Below, one piece after another: positions 27,185 to 37,300 of a DNA stretch of 64,000 bases. Source of the stretch: CAVQBJ01 sp963710725 (GTDB taxonomy: Bacteria; Actinomycetota; Thermoleophilia; Solirubrobacterales; Solirubrobacteraceae). A program made the translations under genes and the position numbers. Numbering within the stretch: the first letter of the stretch is position 1; each line of letters starts with the position of its first letter. The DNA lies in NCBI GenBank assembly GCA_963710725.1, contig CAVQBJ010000008.1, positions 1,364,001-1,428,000 on the forward strand, given 5' to 3'. The notes under the pieces are model-generated. The model saw nothing but the letters and a program-made list of their open reading frames with translations, searched no databases and was not told the DNA's origin.

Positions 27185-28290
27185 TGGCCGAGACGCACAG
27201 GCCTCCGCAGCCCTTCACGCTGCGGCTGCGCCGCTACAACCCCGAGTCCGGCGACGCCCCCTACTGGGACGAGCACACCGTCGAGCTCGAGCCGCACCGC
27301 TCTGTCCTCGAGGGCATTCTCGAAGCGCGAAACCGCTTCGACGGGTCGATCGGCATCCGCTGCTCGTGCCGCCAGGCGATCTGCGGGTCCTGCGGCGTGC
27401 GGGTGAACGGTGAACCGGCCCTCGCCTGTCACACCCACCTCGACGCCGCCCTGGAGAGCGCCACCAACGGTGTGATCGAGATCGAGCCGATGGGCAACAT
27501 GCCGGTCATCAAGGACCTCATCGTCGACATGGACGCGGTTCACTGGAAGAAGATCCAGCGCGTCACTCCTTGGCTTATCAACGTGCAGCCGATCCCCGAG
27601 CGGGAGTACATCGTGCCGCGCGAGAGCATGGTCGACGTCACCCAGACGGCGGGCTGCATCCAGTGCGGCGCGTGCGTATCCGACTGCCTGGCGATGGAGG
27701 TCGACCCCGGCTTCATCGGCCCCGCCGCGCTCGCCAAGGCCTACCGCTTCGTCGGCGACCCGCGTGACGCGTCGCGCCACCATCGCCTGCTCGACCTCTC
27801 GCAGGACCCACAGGGCATCTACGACTGCACGCACTGCTTCAAGTGCGTCGACGCCTGCCCGAAGGACGTCAACCCGATGGGTCAGATCATGCGACTGCGC
27901 CGTATCGCCGGTAGTGACGAGCACATCAACGATGCCAACAACGGACATCGCCACGAGGCCGCCTTTGTGACCCTGATCAAGGACTACGGACTGCTGCACG
28001 AGGCCGAGCTCCTGCCCCGCTCCTACGGGGGCAACTCGTGGTTCGGCAAGTTCGCCCCCGCCGCCGGCAAGGAGATGCTCGAGTCGTTGCCGGTGGCGAT
28101 CCGCGGCTTCCTGCGCCGCAAGATGACGCTGCCCAAGGTCCTCTTCGGCCACAAGCTCCCCAGCCAGGATCTGAAGTCCGTTCAGCGCATCTATGAAAAG
28201 GTGGAGAGCCGCCCCGATCGCTACGAGCTCAATCTGTACATCAGCGGCACGGACGAGGACAACGAACCGCAAGGAGTCGCGCAGTCATGA
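27184..28290 (+). CDS. sdhB: Succinate dehydrogenase/fumarate reductase iron-sulfur subunit
   Basis: A 368-residue iron-sulfur protein. The plant-type [2Fe-2S] site is CSCRQAICGSCGVRVNG with a later Cys in LAC. The two ferredoxin-like cluster motifs are CIQCGACVSDC and CTHCFKCVDACPKDVNP. It is longer than the usual 240 residues, with a C-terminal extension of about 120 residues lacking Cys pairs. It carries electrons from SdhA to the quinone-reactive subunit. The GTG start overlaps the sdhA stop, and its stop overlaps the next ATG, so the three genes are translationally coupled. Confidence 0.95.
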   Translation: MAETHRPPQPFTLRLRRYNPESGDAPYWDEHTVELEPHRSVLEGILEARNRFDGSIGIRCSCRQAICGSCGVRVNGEPALACHTHLDAALESATNGVIEIEPMGNMPVIKDLIVDMDAVHWKKIQRVTPWLINVQPIPEREYIVPRESMVDVTQTAGCIQCGACVSDCLAMEVDPGFIGPAALAKAYRFVGDPRDASRHHRLLDLSQDPQGIYDCTHCFKCVDACPKDVNPMGQIMRLRRIAGSDEHINDANNGHRHEAAFVTLIKDYGLLHEAELLPRSYGGNSWFGKFAPAAGKEMLESLPVAIRGFLRRKMTLPKVLFGHKLPSQDLKSVQRIYEKVESRPDRYELNLYISGTDEDNEPQGVAQS

Positions 28291-29195
28291 AGGTCGCCTA
28301 CTGGCCCGGCTGCGTGAGCCGCGGCTTCACTCCCGAGCTGCACGGCAGCATGGCGAAGGTCGCCCCGCTGCTCGACATCGAGCTGATCGAGCTCGACCGT
28401 GCCTGTTGCACCGGCGCCGGCGTGATCGCCGAGCACAACCAGGAGCTCGCCGACACGCTCAACGCCCGCACCTTTGCGCTCGCGCAGCAGACCGACGGCG
28501 CGATGATGATGAACATCTGCTCCACCTGCCAGGGCGCGCAGAGCGAGTGTCAGGAACGCCTCGACGCGAGCGCCGAGTATCGCGAGCTCATCAACGGCAA
28601 CCTCGCCGACGAAGGGCTCACCTACGAGGCCGGGCTCACCAATAAGAACTTCCTGTGGCTACTGGTGGAGGAGTTCGGGCTCGACGAACTGCGCGCGCGT
28701 GTGAAGCAACCGCTGACGAACCTCCGCGTGGGGCCGTTCTACGGGTGCTACATCGTGCGGCCGCGCAACCGACTCGGGATCGATGCCGAGCATCCGCGCG
28801 ACCACTATCTCGAGCAGGTCATCGGCGCGCTCGGAGGCACGGTCGTCGAGTACGCCGGCATGCGCAAGTGCTGCGGCTTCCCGATCGTCACCATGAACAA
28901 GGAGGCGTCGTTCAAACAGGCCGGGCGCCATCTCGGTGATGCGATGGACGCGGAGGCAGATTGCCTGGTGACGCCCTGCCCGCTGTGCCATCTCAACCTC
29001 GACCTCCAGCAGCCCGTCGTCAAGACGACCGTCGGCCGGCCGGAGCTGCACATGCCGGTGCTCCATCTGCCCCAGCTCGTCGGACTGGCGCTCGGGCTCG
29101 GGCCGAAGGAGCTCGGCCTCAACCATCACGTGGTCAAGCCCACGTCGGTGATCGACTGGTCGACGAGCGTCGTCGGCGCGGCGACCGCCGCGTAG
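28287..29195 (+). CDS. SdhE/HdrB-like subunit with two CCG domains
   Basis: A 302-residue protein of the heterodisulfide reductase subunit B family. Two Cys-rich CCG domains are visible: CVSRGF, DRACCTGAG and CSTCQG, then YGCYIVRPR, MRKCCGFP and TPCPLCHLN. In SdhABE-type (non-classical) complexes this subunit replaces the membrane cytochrome and is thought to link the complex to the quinone pool. No transmembrane segment is seen. It overlaps sdhB by four bases. Naming varies (SdhE, SdhC-like), so I give no symbol. Confidence 0.9.
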   Translation: MKVAYWPGCVSRGFTPELHGSMAKVAPLLDIELIELDRACCTGAGVIAEHNQELADTLNARTFALAQQTDGAMMMNICSTCQGAQSECQERLDASAEYRELINGNLADEGLTYEAGLTNKNFLWLLVEEFGLDELRARVKQPLTNLRVGPFYGCYIVRPRNRLGIDAEHPRDHYLEQVIGALGGTVVEYAGMRKCCGFPIVTMNKEASFKQAGRHLGDAMDAEADCLVTPCPLCHLNLDLQQPVVKTTVGRPELHMPVLHLPQLVGLALGLGPKELGLNHHVVKPTSVIDWSTSVVGAATAA

Positions 29196-29212
29196 CGTCA
29201 GGCTCGCGGGTC

Positions 29213-29506
29213 GTGGTCCTCTACACGTGCCCGGCCCGCACCCACGGCGCGACCGCGCCGCTGGTGAAGCACCCGTGCGGCGTGGCCGCGAAGGCGCTCG
29301 ACGACGCCGGGATCGACTACGCCGTGAAGGTGGTCGGCGGCTTCAAGCGCATCCCGCTCAGCAGGCGAGGCCAGCGCAAGGAGATTCTGGCGCTGACCGG
29401 GCAGAGCGACGTCCCGGTCCTCGTCCTCGGCGACGGGTCCACGGTGGTCGGCTCGGCGGCGATCGCGGCCTGGGCGCGCGAGGCGAGCGCGTCCGCCGTG
29501 ACCTGA
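29213..29506 (+). CDS. Glutathione S-transferase N-terminal/glutaredoxin-like protein
   Basis: A 97-residue thioredoxin-fold protein. It starts VVLYTCPARTHGA, then has HPCGVAAKALDDAGIDYAVK, the cis-Pro segment SDVPVLVLGDG and an AIAAWARE ending. These match the thioredoxin-like N-terminal domain of glutathione S-transferases without the helical domain. A lone Cys (TCPA), rather than CPxC, argues against classical disulfide reductase activity. It starts with GTG 18 bases after sdhE, so it may be the last gene of the SDH operon. Substrate unknown. Confidence 0.75.
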   Translation: MVLYTCPARTHGATAPLVKHPCGVAAKALDDAGIDYAVKVVGGFKRIPLSRRGQRKEILALTGQSDVPVLVLGDGSTVVGSAAIAAWAREASASAVT

Positions 29507-29512
29507 GACCAG

Positions 29513-29908
29513 TCAGCGCCCCTCGAACGCCCCGGCGTCGGGCGGGACGTCGACCGCGTGCTCGCGCAGCGCGGCGAGCGGGACGACGTCGAGCGCGCGC
29601 TCGTGCGTGGATCGCAGCACGACGTACGCAGCCGCGCCGTCGAGGTGGGCGCGCAGCCAGTTCGCGGCCGTCACGCACCACCGATCCCCGGGGACGAGCC
29701 CCTCGAACTGGTAGTGGGGCGCGGGGGTGGTGAGGTCGTTGCCGATGCCGCGCTGATGTTCGAGGAACTCGGCCGTGACGACGGCACAGATCGTGTGGCT
29801 GCCGGCGTCGTCGTCGCTCGTGCGACAGCACCCGTCGCGGAAGAAGCCGGTGACCGGGTCGCTGCCGCACGGCTCCAGGTCGCCTCCGAGGACGTTACGA
29901 TCGGGCAT
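29513..29908 (-). CDS. DUF2237 family protein
   Basis: A 131-residue protein with the family's full pattern: NVLGGDLEPCGSDPVTGFFR, GCCRT, GSHTICAVVTAEFLEHQ, GNDLTTP, and LVPGDRWCVTAANW. Conserved Cys residues may bind a metal or form disulfides. No function is established for the family. ATG 29908 is used; GTG 29911 adds one residue. It is convergent with the GST-like gene, six bases apart. Confidence 0.9.
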   Translation of the reverse strand: MPDRNVLGGDLEPCGSDPVTGFFRDGCCRTSDDDAGSHTICAVVTAEFLEHQRGIGNDLTTPAPHYQFEGLVPGDRWCVTAANWLRAHLDGAAAYVVLRSTHERALDVVPLAALREHAVDVPPDAGAFEGR

Positions 29909-29948
29909 CACCGGTCAGTATCGCGGCGCGGCGAGACGGCGCCGCCGG

Positions 29949-31703
29949 TCAGCCGCCAAGCCGCAGCCGCGTGTCGGCGTCGCCCACCGCCACGACCGTC
30001 GTCCCCGAGCGCGCGAGCGCGCGCAGGCTTCGCCGGGTGCGCACCGCGACCGGGCGCCAGGTCAGTCCGTCACTCGAGGTGATCACCGTGCCCTCGCCGG
30101 TGGCCAGGAACCGGGTTCCGGTCCACGCCACGGTGTCGAGGTTGACGTCCACGCCGACCGACAGCGCCTGCCAGGAGGCGCCGCCGTCGCTCGAGATCTG
30201 GACCTCGCCGTTGTGCCCGACGACGACGAAGCGTCCATCGCCGTAGGCGACGCCGGTCTGGAAGCGTCCGAGCCCGACGGGGAGAAGCTGCCACGCCGCC
30301 CCGGGGGCGGCGCGACGAGCGATCGTGCCGGCACCCGCCGCGATCGCCGCGCCGCCACCGACGGCAAAGGCCCGCACGGAGTGAAAGGCGGGGAAGGTGA
30401 TCCGCGACCAGCGGCGCCCGTCGGCGGAGCGCAGCACGATCCCGCGGTCTCCGCCGGCGAGATATTCCGAGCCGATCCAGCTGACCGTGTGCAGGTTGAG
30501 CCGGGTCGGGATCCGGCGCCGCGTCCAGCGCACGCCGTCGGTCGAGGTCAGCAGCGTGCCGGCCGACCCGACGGTGACGAACAGGCCGGGGCCGTGGGCG
30601 ACGCCGTAGAGGTCGTTGCCCGTCGGACGCGGAATCTGCTGCCAGCGGCGGCCGTCGCGCGACACCTGTACGTCGCCCGCGCCACCGACCGCGACGAACC
30701 GGCCGTCGCCCCGGGCCACGCCGAGCAGCGCGCACGGCATCGCCGTGCGGTCGACGCGCCAGTGGCGGCCGTCGGGCGAGGAGATCACGGTGCTCTCGTC
30801 CCCGACCGCGACCCAGCGGCGCCCGGTCCACACGACACCGCGCAGATCGACGGTCGTCGGCGAGCGCTCGCTCACCCAGTGGCGGCCGTCGCGCGAGAAG
30901 AGGACGGTGCCGCCCGAGCCGACCGCGACCCAGTGCCCGTGCGAGACGGCGACGCCGCGCAGGATCTCGTCGGTCGGACTGCGCACGCCGACGAGGCCCG
31001 TGGCCAGCGTCCCCTCGAGGACCGCGCCGAAGTCGCCGACCGCGACCACCTCGGGGCCGCTCGCGGCCAGCTGCCAGAGCAGCGGGCGGGGCGCGATCGT
31101 GTCCCGGGTCGGGATCGGGGCGGTCCGGATCGGCGTCCACGTGACCCCGTCCGTGCTCGCGATCACGGTCGACTCCTGGCCGCTCAGCAGCAGCGTCGAG
31201 CCCACGTGGGTCCCGCCCCACAGGATCGCGGCCGTGCCGCTGTGCGCGACCGTCCAGCGCGTGCCGTCGCGCGAGGTGAGGACGACGCCGTTGCTCCCTC
31301 CCGCGGCGATGAGACCGGGACGCGCGGCCACGCCGCGCAGGCCGGTGCTCGGCAGGCCGCTCGTGGGCGTCCAGCGTCCGCCACTCCGGGAGAGGATCGT
31401 GCCGAGGTCGCCGACGGCGACCCACCGGCTGCCGGTCCACGCGATCCCGCGCAGGTTGTGGACGACCCCGGTCGGCTCGATCCGCCAATGCGCCAGATCG
31501 CGAGAGCTGGCGATGAGGCCGTTCGCGCCGACGGCCTCGACGACGCCGTGCGCCGCGGCCACGTTCGCGAGCGTCAAGCCGCCGCCCGGGGCAGCGTCAC
31601 AGCGCGCGCCGGCGGCGGCCGACGCGACCGGCGCCGTCAGCGCGGCGAGCGCCGCGCTCACCGCCAGCGTCGAGAATCGCAGGAGGCGAACCCGGCGAAG
31701 CAT
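29949..31703 (-). CDS. Exported beta-propeller protein (YCF48/sialidase-like repeats)
   Basis: A 584-residue protein with a signal peptide (LLRFSTLAVSAALAALTAPVASA). At least twelve repeats of about 40 residues follow, each of the type WVAVGDLGTILSRSGGRW or FVTVGSAGTLLTSTDGVRW. This GxxGTIxxSxDGxxW pattern is that of YCF48/BNR-like propeller blades. Two stacked propellers are likely. It has no catalytic motif. It sits alone between the DUF2237 gene and the divergent PAS-EAL gene. Role unknown; surface binding is the usual guess for such proteins. Confidence 0.85.
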   Translation of the reverse strand: MLRRVRLLRFSTLAVSAALAALTAPVASAAAGARCDAAPGGGLTLANVAAAHGVVEAVGANGLIASSRDLAHWRIEPTGVVHNLRGIAWTGSRWVAVGDLGTILSRSGGRWTPTSGLPSTGLRGVAARPGLIAAGGSNGVVLTSRDGTRWTVAHSGTAAILWGGTHVGSTLLLSGQESTVIASTDGVTWTPIRTAPIPTRDTIAPRPLLWQLAASGPEVVAVGDFGAVLEGTLATGLVGVRSPTDEILRGVAVSHGHWVAVGSGGTVLFSRDGRHWVSERSPTTVDLRGVVWTGRRWVAVGDESTVISSPDGRHWRVDRTAMPCALLGVARGDGRFVAVGGAGDVQVSRDGRRWQQIPRPTGNDLYGVAHGPGLFVTVGSAGTLLTSTDGVRWTRRRIPTRLNLHTVSWIGSEYLAGGDRGIVLRSADGRRWSRITFPAFHSVRAFAVGGGAAIAAGAGTIARRAAPGAAWQLLPVGLGRFQTGVAYGDGRFVVVGHNGEVQISSDGGASWQALSVGVDVNLDTVAWTGTRFLATGEGTVITSSDGLTWRPVAVRTRRSLRALARSGTTVVAVGDADTRLRLGG

Positions 31704-31990
31704 GATCGGCGGCCTGCGGGCTGGCACGCGGGCAACGGTAGCCGACCGCCGGGACCGGCGACCGCTGCGCGAGGGAGCACTCGGTCGCATTCGCCGGGCC
31801 CCCGACCTCACGCATCCCGCAATTTGCGTCGCCCGGACCCCTTGCCCCCGCGGAGCGCTTCGCATAGTGTGGACGCAGGCTGGATAGCTGGAAGGGGTTG
31901 AGGGGTGAGGAAGCCACCGGGACGCGTCCCGGGCCCGTTTGATGGCGGCCATGGACGGGCTGTGCTGCTGCCGGCCGCGCGGAGCCGTGC

Positions 31991-33295
31991 GTGAGCGCCA
32001 CCGGCAGGCCCCGGGACGTCCGCGCCGAGCCCATCGCGCCCGACGCTGCGCTCCCCAGTGAGGAGTGCTTCCGCGTCGCATTCGATAACGCCCCGACGGG
32101 CATGGCGCTCACCGACCTGGCCGCCGGCCGCCGCGGGCAGTTCATCAAGGTCAATCGCGCCATGGCCGACATGCTCGGCTACGGGCAGCTCGAGTTGCAC
32201 GGCGCCGACGTCTTCAGCATCAGCCACCCCGACGACCTGCCGAGAATCCGCGCCGCGCTCGATCGAGCCGGCAGCGGCGAGATGGACAGCTGGCAGGTGG
32301 AGAAGCGCTATCGCCACGCCAACGGACAGGACGTCTGGGTGCTGGTGTCCGCGCGCGCCGTCCGTGACGACCACGGGCGTCCGTCATACGCGGTCTTGCA
32401 GATCGAGGACATCGCGACGCGACGCGAGACCGATATAAGGCTCGCGCGGCCCACGCTGCACGATCCCCGTCAGGGAGCGGCGCCTCGCCGGGGCCGGCCG
32501 AGCGGGATCGATCTCGAGGCCGAGCTGCACGCCGCGCTGGTCGCCGGCGAGTTCCGCGTGCACTTCCAGCCGAGCTATGACCTGCGCACCGGCGAGATCG
32601 TGGCCGCCGAGGCGCTCGTGCGCTGGGCCCACGCCGACCGCGGACTCCTGTCCGCGAGCGAGTTCATCGGCGCCGCCGAGGAGAGCAAGCTGATCGTGAC
32701 GCTCGGCGAATGGGTCCTGCGCCAGGCCTGCGAGCGCGCCGCCGCGTGGCATCGCGCCCACGGTGATCGCGCGCCCCGGATCTGGGTCAACATCGCCGCC
32801 CGCCAGCTGGAGACGGGCGGGTTCCACCGGCGCGTCGCGGCCGCGCTGTGCGAGAGCGAGCTCGATCCGGCGCGCCTGTGCCTGGAGCTCACCGAGCGCC
32901 AGCTGCTCGGGACGGCGCCCGCGGCCGCCGCCGACCTCAACGCGTTGCTGGCGATGGGGGTGTCGCTCGCACTCGACGACTTCGGCACGGGCTACTCCGG
33001 GCTCAGCTACCTGCGCCGGCTGCGCTTCTCGATGCTCAAGCTCGACCGCTCGTTCGTCGCCGGCGTCCCCACCGACCCGACCGACACCGCGTTGACCGCG
33101 AGCGTCATCGCGCTCAGCCGCCAGCTGAACGTCGCGCTCGTCTGCGAGGGAGTGGAGACCGAGGCGCAGTGCGCGCATCTGCTCGAGATGGGCGCCACCC
33201 TCGCCCAGGGCGATGTCCTGCATCCGCCGGCCGAGGCGGACGTCATCGACGCCGAGATCGCGCGTCGCCTCAGCGGCGAATGCACCGCCGCCTGA
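31991..33295 (+). CDS. PAS-EAL protein, probable cyclic di-GMP phosphodiesterase
   Basis: A 434-residue cytosolic protein. Residues about 25-145 are a PAS domain (FDNAPTGMALTDLAAGRRG, VEKRYRHANGQDVWVLVSAR). From about 175 an EAL domain follows: AAEALVRW, LELTER, LALDDFGTGYSGLSYL and LKLDRSFV. The later CEGVETEAQ replaces the usual AEGVET. The metal and general-base positions look intact, so phosphodiesterase activity is likely. There is no GGDEF domain. It could oppose the GGDEF protein at 20-22 kb. GTG 31991 is used. Confidence 0.88.
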   Translation: MSATGRPRDVRAEPIAPDAALPSEECFRVAFDNAPTGMALTDLAAGRRGQFIKVNRAMADMLGYGQLELHGADVFSISHPDDLPRIRAALDRAGSGEMDSWQVEKRYRHANGQDVWVLVSARAVRDDHGRPSYAVLQIEDIATRRETDIRLARPTLHDPRQGAAPRRGRPSGIDLEAELHAALVAGEFRVHFQPSYDLRTGEIVAAEALVRWAHADRGLLSASEFIGAAEESKLIVTLGEWVLRQACERAAAWHRAHGDRAPRIWVNIAARQLETGGFHRRVAAALCESELDPARLCLELTERQLLGTAPAAAADLNALLAMGVSLALDDFGTGYSGLSYLRRLRFSMLKLDRSFVAGVPTDPTDTALTASVIALSRQLNVALVCEGVETEAQCAHLLEMGATLAQGDVLHPPAEADVIDAEIARRLSGECTAA

Positions 33296-33322
33296 AGGCG
33301 TCACTCGCGCGCGGAGAGGGAC

Positions 33323-33661
33323 TCAGAAGCCGGTCGACGGGAGACGGCGAACCGGCTCGCGGTCGTCGACACCCTCGTGCGAGCGGCGGCGGCCGATGTG
33401 GATCGGCATCCGGCTCGACGTCGTGCTGTGCGTGAACGGCTTGACGCGGCCCAACGGACGCGTGCGCGCGCCAAGCGAGGACCGCCGACCGTAGGGCAGA
33501 CCGTAGTGGCGGACGCGCTCGTCGGGGCTTCCGATGCCGAGCATCCGGCGCTCGCCTTCCCAGACGCGGCGGCGGTTGCGCGCAGCGGCGCAGTAGCACG
33601 TGGCGGCGAGAACACTCAGTGCCGTCCACGCTCCCATGACCATTCCGAGCACCAGCATCAT
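33323..33661 (-). CDS. Small single-pass membrane protein, hypothetical
   Basis: A 112-residue product. The N-terminus is one hydrophobic segment (LVLGMVMGAWTALSVLAATC), and the rest is basic, with no known domain. It fills an otherwise empty stretch between the EAL gene and the NTF2-like gene. The Shine-Dalgarno is weak. From 33662 to 33902 no further feature is evident. Confidence 0.45.
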   Translation of the reverse strand: MMLVLGMVMGAWTALSVLAATCYCAAARNRRRVWEGERRMLGIGSPDERVRHYGLPYGRRSSLGARTRPLGRVKPFTHSTTSSRMPIHIGRRRSHEGVDDREPVRRLPSTGF

Positions 33662-33902
33662 CCTGTCGACTCTCTCGGCCCCCTCAGGCCGCCAACCGCA
33701 ATCTGAACGCGGCTTAATCGAACACTTGTCTACTAGGTGCGCCAGACGGTTCCTGCCGGCGCAGAGAGATCACGCCGCATATTGCGGGCGAATGCGGTCG
33801 GCGAAGGGGGGCCGCGGCCGCGCTCACGGAACGTCGCGCGGTGCCAGGTCGCGGGACGCCACCGGCGCCGGCGGCCGATGGCGTCGCGCGAGCGTCAGGC
33901 GC

Positions 33903-34268
33903 TCACTCGTCCCACGCCTGGACGCCGGTCAGCTTGGCGATCCGCCCGCTGCTCAGCTCGAGCACCGCCGCGCACAGGACGTTCGTCCCGTCCGCGTAGC
34001 GGCAGCTCTCGATGAACGCGGCGCCCTGATCGGTGCCGACGGTCGACGTGACGCGGTGCGTCATGTCGCGAGCGCTGACGTCCTCGATCCAGCCGCGGAT
34101 CTCGCCCTTGCCGTGCAGGACGCGGGGCGATCCGGGCTGAGTGATGCGGTCGGCGAGCGTGACCTCGGCATCGTCGGCGTACATCGCCAGCTGCGTCGAG
34201 GCGTCGCGCTCCTCGAGCGCGCGGACGAACGTCGCGAGGTCGAACTGGGTGGTGGTGTCGGTGGACAT
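33903..34268 (-). CDS. SnoaL/NTF2-like protein
   Basis: A 121-residue protein of the nuclear-transport-factor-2 fold. It opens with FVRALEERDASTQLAMYADDAEVTLAD, continues with VLHGKGEIRGWIEDV and ends GRIAKLTGVQAWDE, a typical small-molecule-pocket family layout. AGGAGG precedes the ATG by six bases. It is divergent from the BTAD regulator gene. Such proteins bind or isomerise small molecules; the ligand is unknown. Confidence 0.85.
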   Translation of the reverse strand: MSTDTTTQFDLATFVRALEERDASTQLAMYADDAEVTLADRITQPGSPRVLHGKGEIRGWIEDVSARDMTHRVTSTVGTDQGAAFIESCRYADGTNVLCAAVLELSSGRIAKLTGVQAWDE

Positions 34269-34375
34269 GCGTGGGCCTCCTGATGGTTCGGTGCACTGGA
34301 CGCGCCGCAGGGTCGCGCAGGGGCCGTTCGCGCTCCGTCAATCTCGCGTCAAACGGCGTACGCTTGCCGAGAGTC

Positions 34376-37300
34376 ATGTTGCGTCTCGCTGTCCTCGGGG
34401 GAATGGCGGTAGACATAGACGGCACCGCGGTCGACGCTCCGCCCGCGCGCCGTCCCTGGTCGCTGCTCGCCTACCTGGCCCTGCACCCCGGTCGGCACGC
34501 GCGCGGCGATCTCGCCGCCTGCTTCTGGCCGGAGGTGCTCGACGCGAGCTCGCGCGCGAGCCTGCGCAGCGCGGTGTGGGCACTGCGCCGCGAGCTCGGG
34601 CCGGCCGCCGACGGCCTGCTCGTCGCCGACCGCGACAGCATCGGTCTCGCCGACCAAGGGATCTGGATCGATGCCGCCCAGTTCGCGCGCCTCGTCGACG
34701 CCGGCGAGCTGGAGGCGGCCGTCGAGCTGTGCCGCGGTCCGCTGCTCGCCGGCTTCGACGACGAGTGGGTGATCCGCGCGCGCGAAGAGCACAACGAACG
34801 GCTGCTCGCGGTCCTCGAGCGCCTCGCCGCGAGCGCCGACCGCGTCGGCGACGACCAGGGCGCGTTGCTCTGGACCCGCCGGCAGGTCGCCATCGACCCC
34901 TACGGCGAGGAGGCCCACCGCCGTCTCATCGCGCGCCTGGCCGAGCGCGGCGATCGCGCGGCGGCGCTCGTCCTCTACCGCACGCTCGCCGATCGCCTGC
35001 GCCGCGAGCTCGGCGTCGCCCCGTCGCCGGCCACGCAGCAGCTCATCCGCGACCTGCGCAGCGACGACAGCGACGGTGCGACCCCTCACCACGACGGGAT
35101 CGACGCGTCACGCAGCCTGCGGCCGGCGCGACGCGAGACGCCGCCCCTGCTCGGCCGCGAGCAGGAGCTCGCGACCCTGGAAGGGGTGTGGAGCGATGTC
35201 GTGCACGGCCGCGGCGCGCTCGCCAGCATCCGAGGTCCGGCCGGCATCGGGAAGAGCCGCCTCGCCGCCGCCCTGCTCGCGCGGGCCGAGGCGACCGGGG
35301 CCCGTACGGCCGCCTGCGCCGGGCTCGACCTCGGCGGCGGCGCGCCCTTCGTGCTGTGGGCCGAGCTCGTGCGCGATCTCGCGCGCGACCTGCCGAGCCC
35401 GCCCCTCGGCCGCGGCTGGCCAAACGACCTCGCTCGTCTCGCCCCCGACGCCGGACTGGCCGCCGTGCCGGCCGAGGACACGGCCACGCTCGCCCCCGAG
35501 CTGCAGCGCGCGCGGCTCTTCGAGGCCGCCGTTTCGCTCATCGAGTGGGCGTCGCAGGATCGCCCGCTCATGCTCCTCGTCGAGGACGTCCACGGGGCGG
35601 ACGAGGCAAGCCTGCAGCTGCTCGGCTACGTGGCCCGGCGCATCGCGCAGCTGCCGGTCCTGATCGTGCTCACGCGTCGCACGCCGCCCCGACGCGCCGG
35701 GGTCGATCGGCTCGAGCTGGCCCTGCGCGCGCGCGAGCTCCTCGCTGGCGAGGTCGAGCTGGGGTCGCTGCCCCCGTCAGCGCTGGCCGCGCTCGCGCGC
35801 AGCGTGGCCGAGCTGCCCGAGGAGCAGGTCAGCGAGGTCGTCGACGTCTGCGAGGGCAATCCGCTGCTGGCCACGCAGGCGGCGCGCTCGATCGCCCGCG
35901 GCGAGGATCCCGCCGCCGGGCTCGGGGCGACGGCGCGCGCGGCCGTGGCCCTCTGCGGCGAGGACGCCCGCTCGCTGGTTGCCTTCGCGGCCGTCGCCGC
36001 CCGCGACCTCGAACGCGACGAGCTCCTCTCGCTCCCCCTCGACGAGCCGGCCCGGGCGGCGGCGGAGGCGATCGACGGCGGGCTGCTGCGCGGCGAGCGC
36101 GGCCGCGTCGGCTTCGTGCACGCCCTCCTGCGTGACGCCGTCTACGCGGAACTGTCCGAGCCCTTGCGCACCGACCTGCACGGGCGCTGGGCGCACGCGC
36201 TACTGGCCTGCGAACGCGCGGGGGGACGGCGGCGGCCGGCCGAGGTGGCACGACATCTGCGCATCGCCGCCGAGCCGCGGGCCGCGGCCGACGAGCTCGC
36301 CCGGGCGGCGGTCGACGCGCGATCTCTCGGCGCCCTCAGCGAGGCCGCCGGCTATCTGCGTGAGGCGATCGAGCTGATCGGTGATCGAGCCGACCTGTGG
36401 ATCGAGCTCGGCGAGATCGAGGCCTGGCGAGGGGACCGCGCCGCCGCCGAGGCCGCGTTCGCCCACGCGAGGCAGGCGCTCGCACCCGACCAGCGCGAGG
36501 GCCTCGCCCGGGCCTGGTTGCGCCGGGCAGGCTGGTACCACGGCTCGCTGTGCGTGCCGGCGCTGGTCGGGGCGAGCTGTCGTGAGGCGCTCGCGCTGCT
36601 CGGCGATGACCCCGCGTGCGCGAGCGAGCGCCGGGAGGCGCTCGCGGCGCTCGCCTGGGCCGAGGCGATCGCCGGCGACCCCGACGAGTCCGAGCGCCTG
36701 CTCGCCGAGCTGGCGCTGCTCGCGAGCTCGGGCGGCGGCGACGATCTCGCCACGTACGACATCGGCCACGCCCGCGCCTGGGCGCTCATGCGCCGCGGTC
36801 GCTTCCGGGAGGCCTACGCTCCGTCGATCGCCGCGGGCGAGGCGATCGCGCGCGCCGGGCGGCCCGACCTCGCCTATGGCTGCTGGAGCAACGTGACGGG
36901 CGCGGCGGCCGCCGCGCGCGACTTCGCTCGGGCGTTCGAGTTCGCCGAGCGGGGCCGCGACGCGCTCGCCGGCCACGGCCTGCTGGGCATCGAGGTGAAC
37001 CAGCTCTCCGAGCGGGTCTTCCTGCTGTTACGAACCGGCCGGGTCGATGAGGCTCGGGCCGTCGTCGCCGCCGAGCAGGCGCTCGCCGAACGGCTCGACC
37101 AGCCCCGCCTGCTCGCACTCGCGACCGCCGACGCCGGCCTGGTCGAGCTCGCCGACGGACGCCACGAGCGCGCCGCGACACTGCTCGCCGCCGTGCTCGA
37201 CGCCGCAGACGCTCCGGTGAGCCGCCCGCTCATACGCCTCGCGCGGGCCGAGGCGCTCGCGCGGGCGCGGCGACCCGAGGACGCGGCGGCGGAGTTGCGC

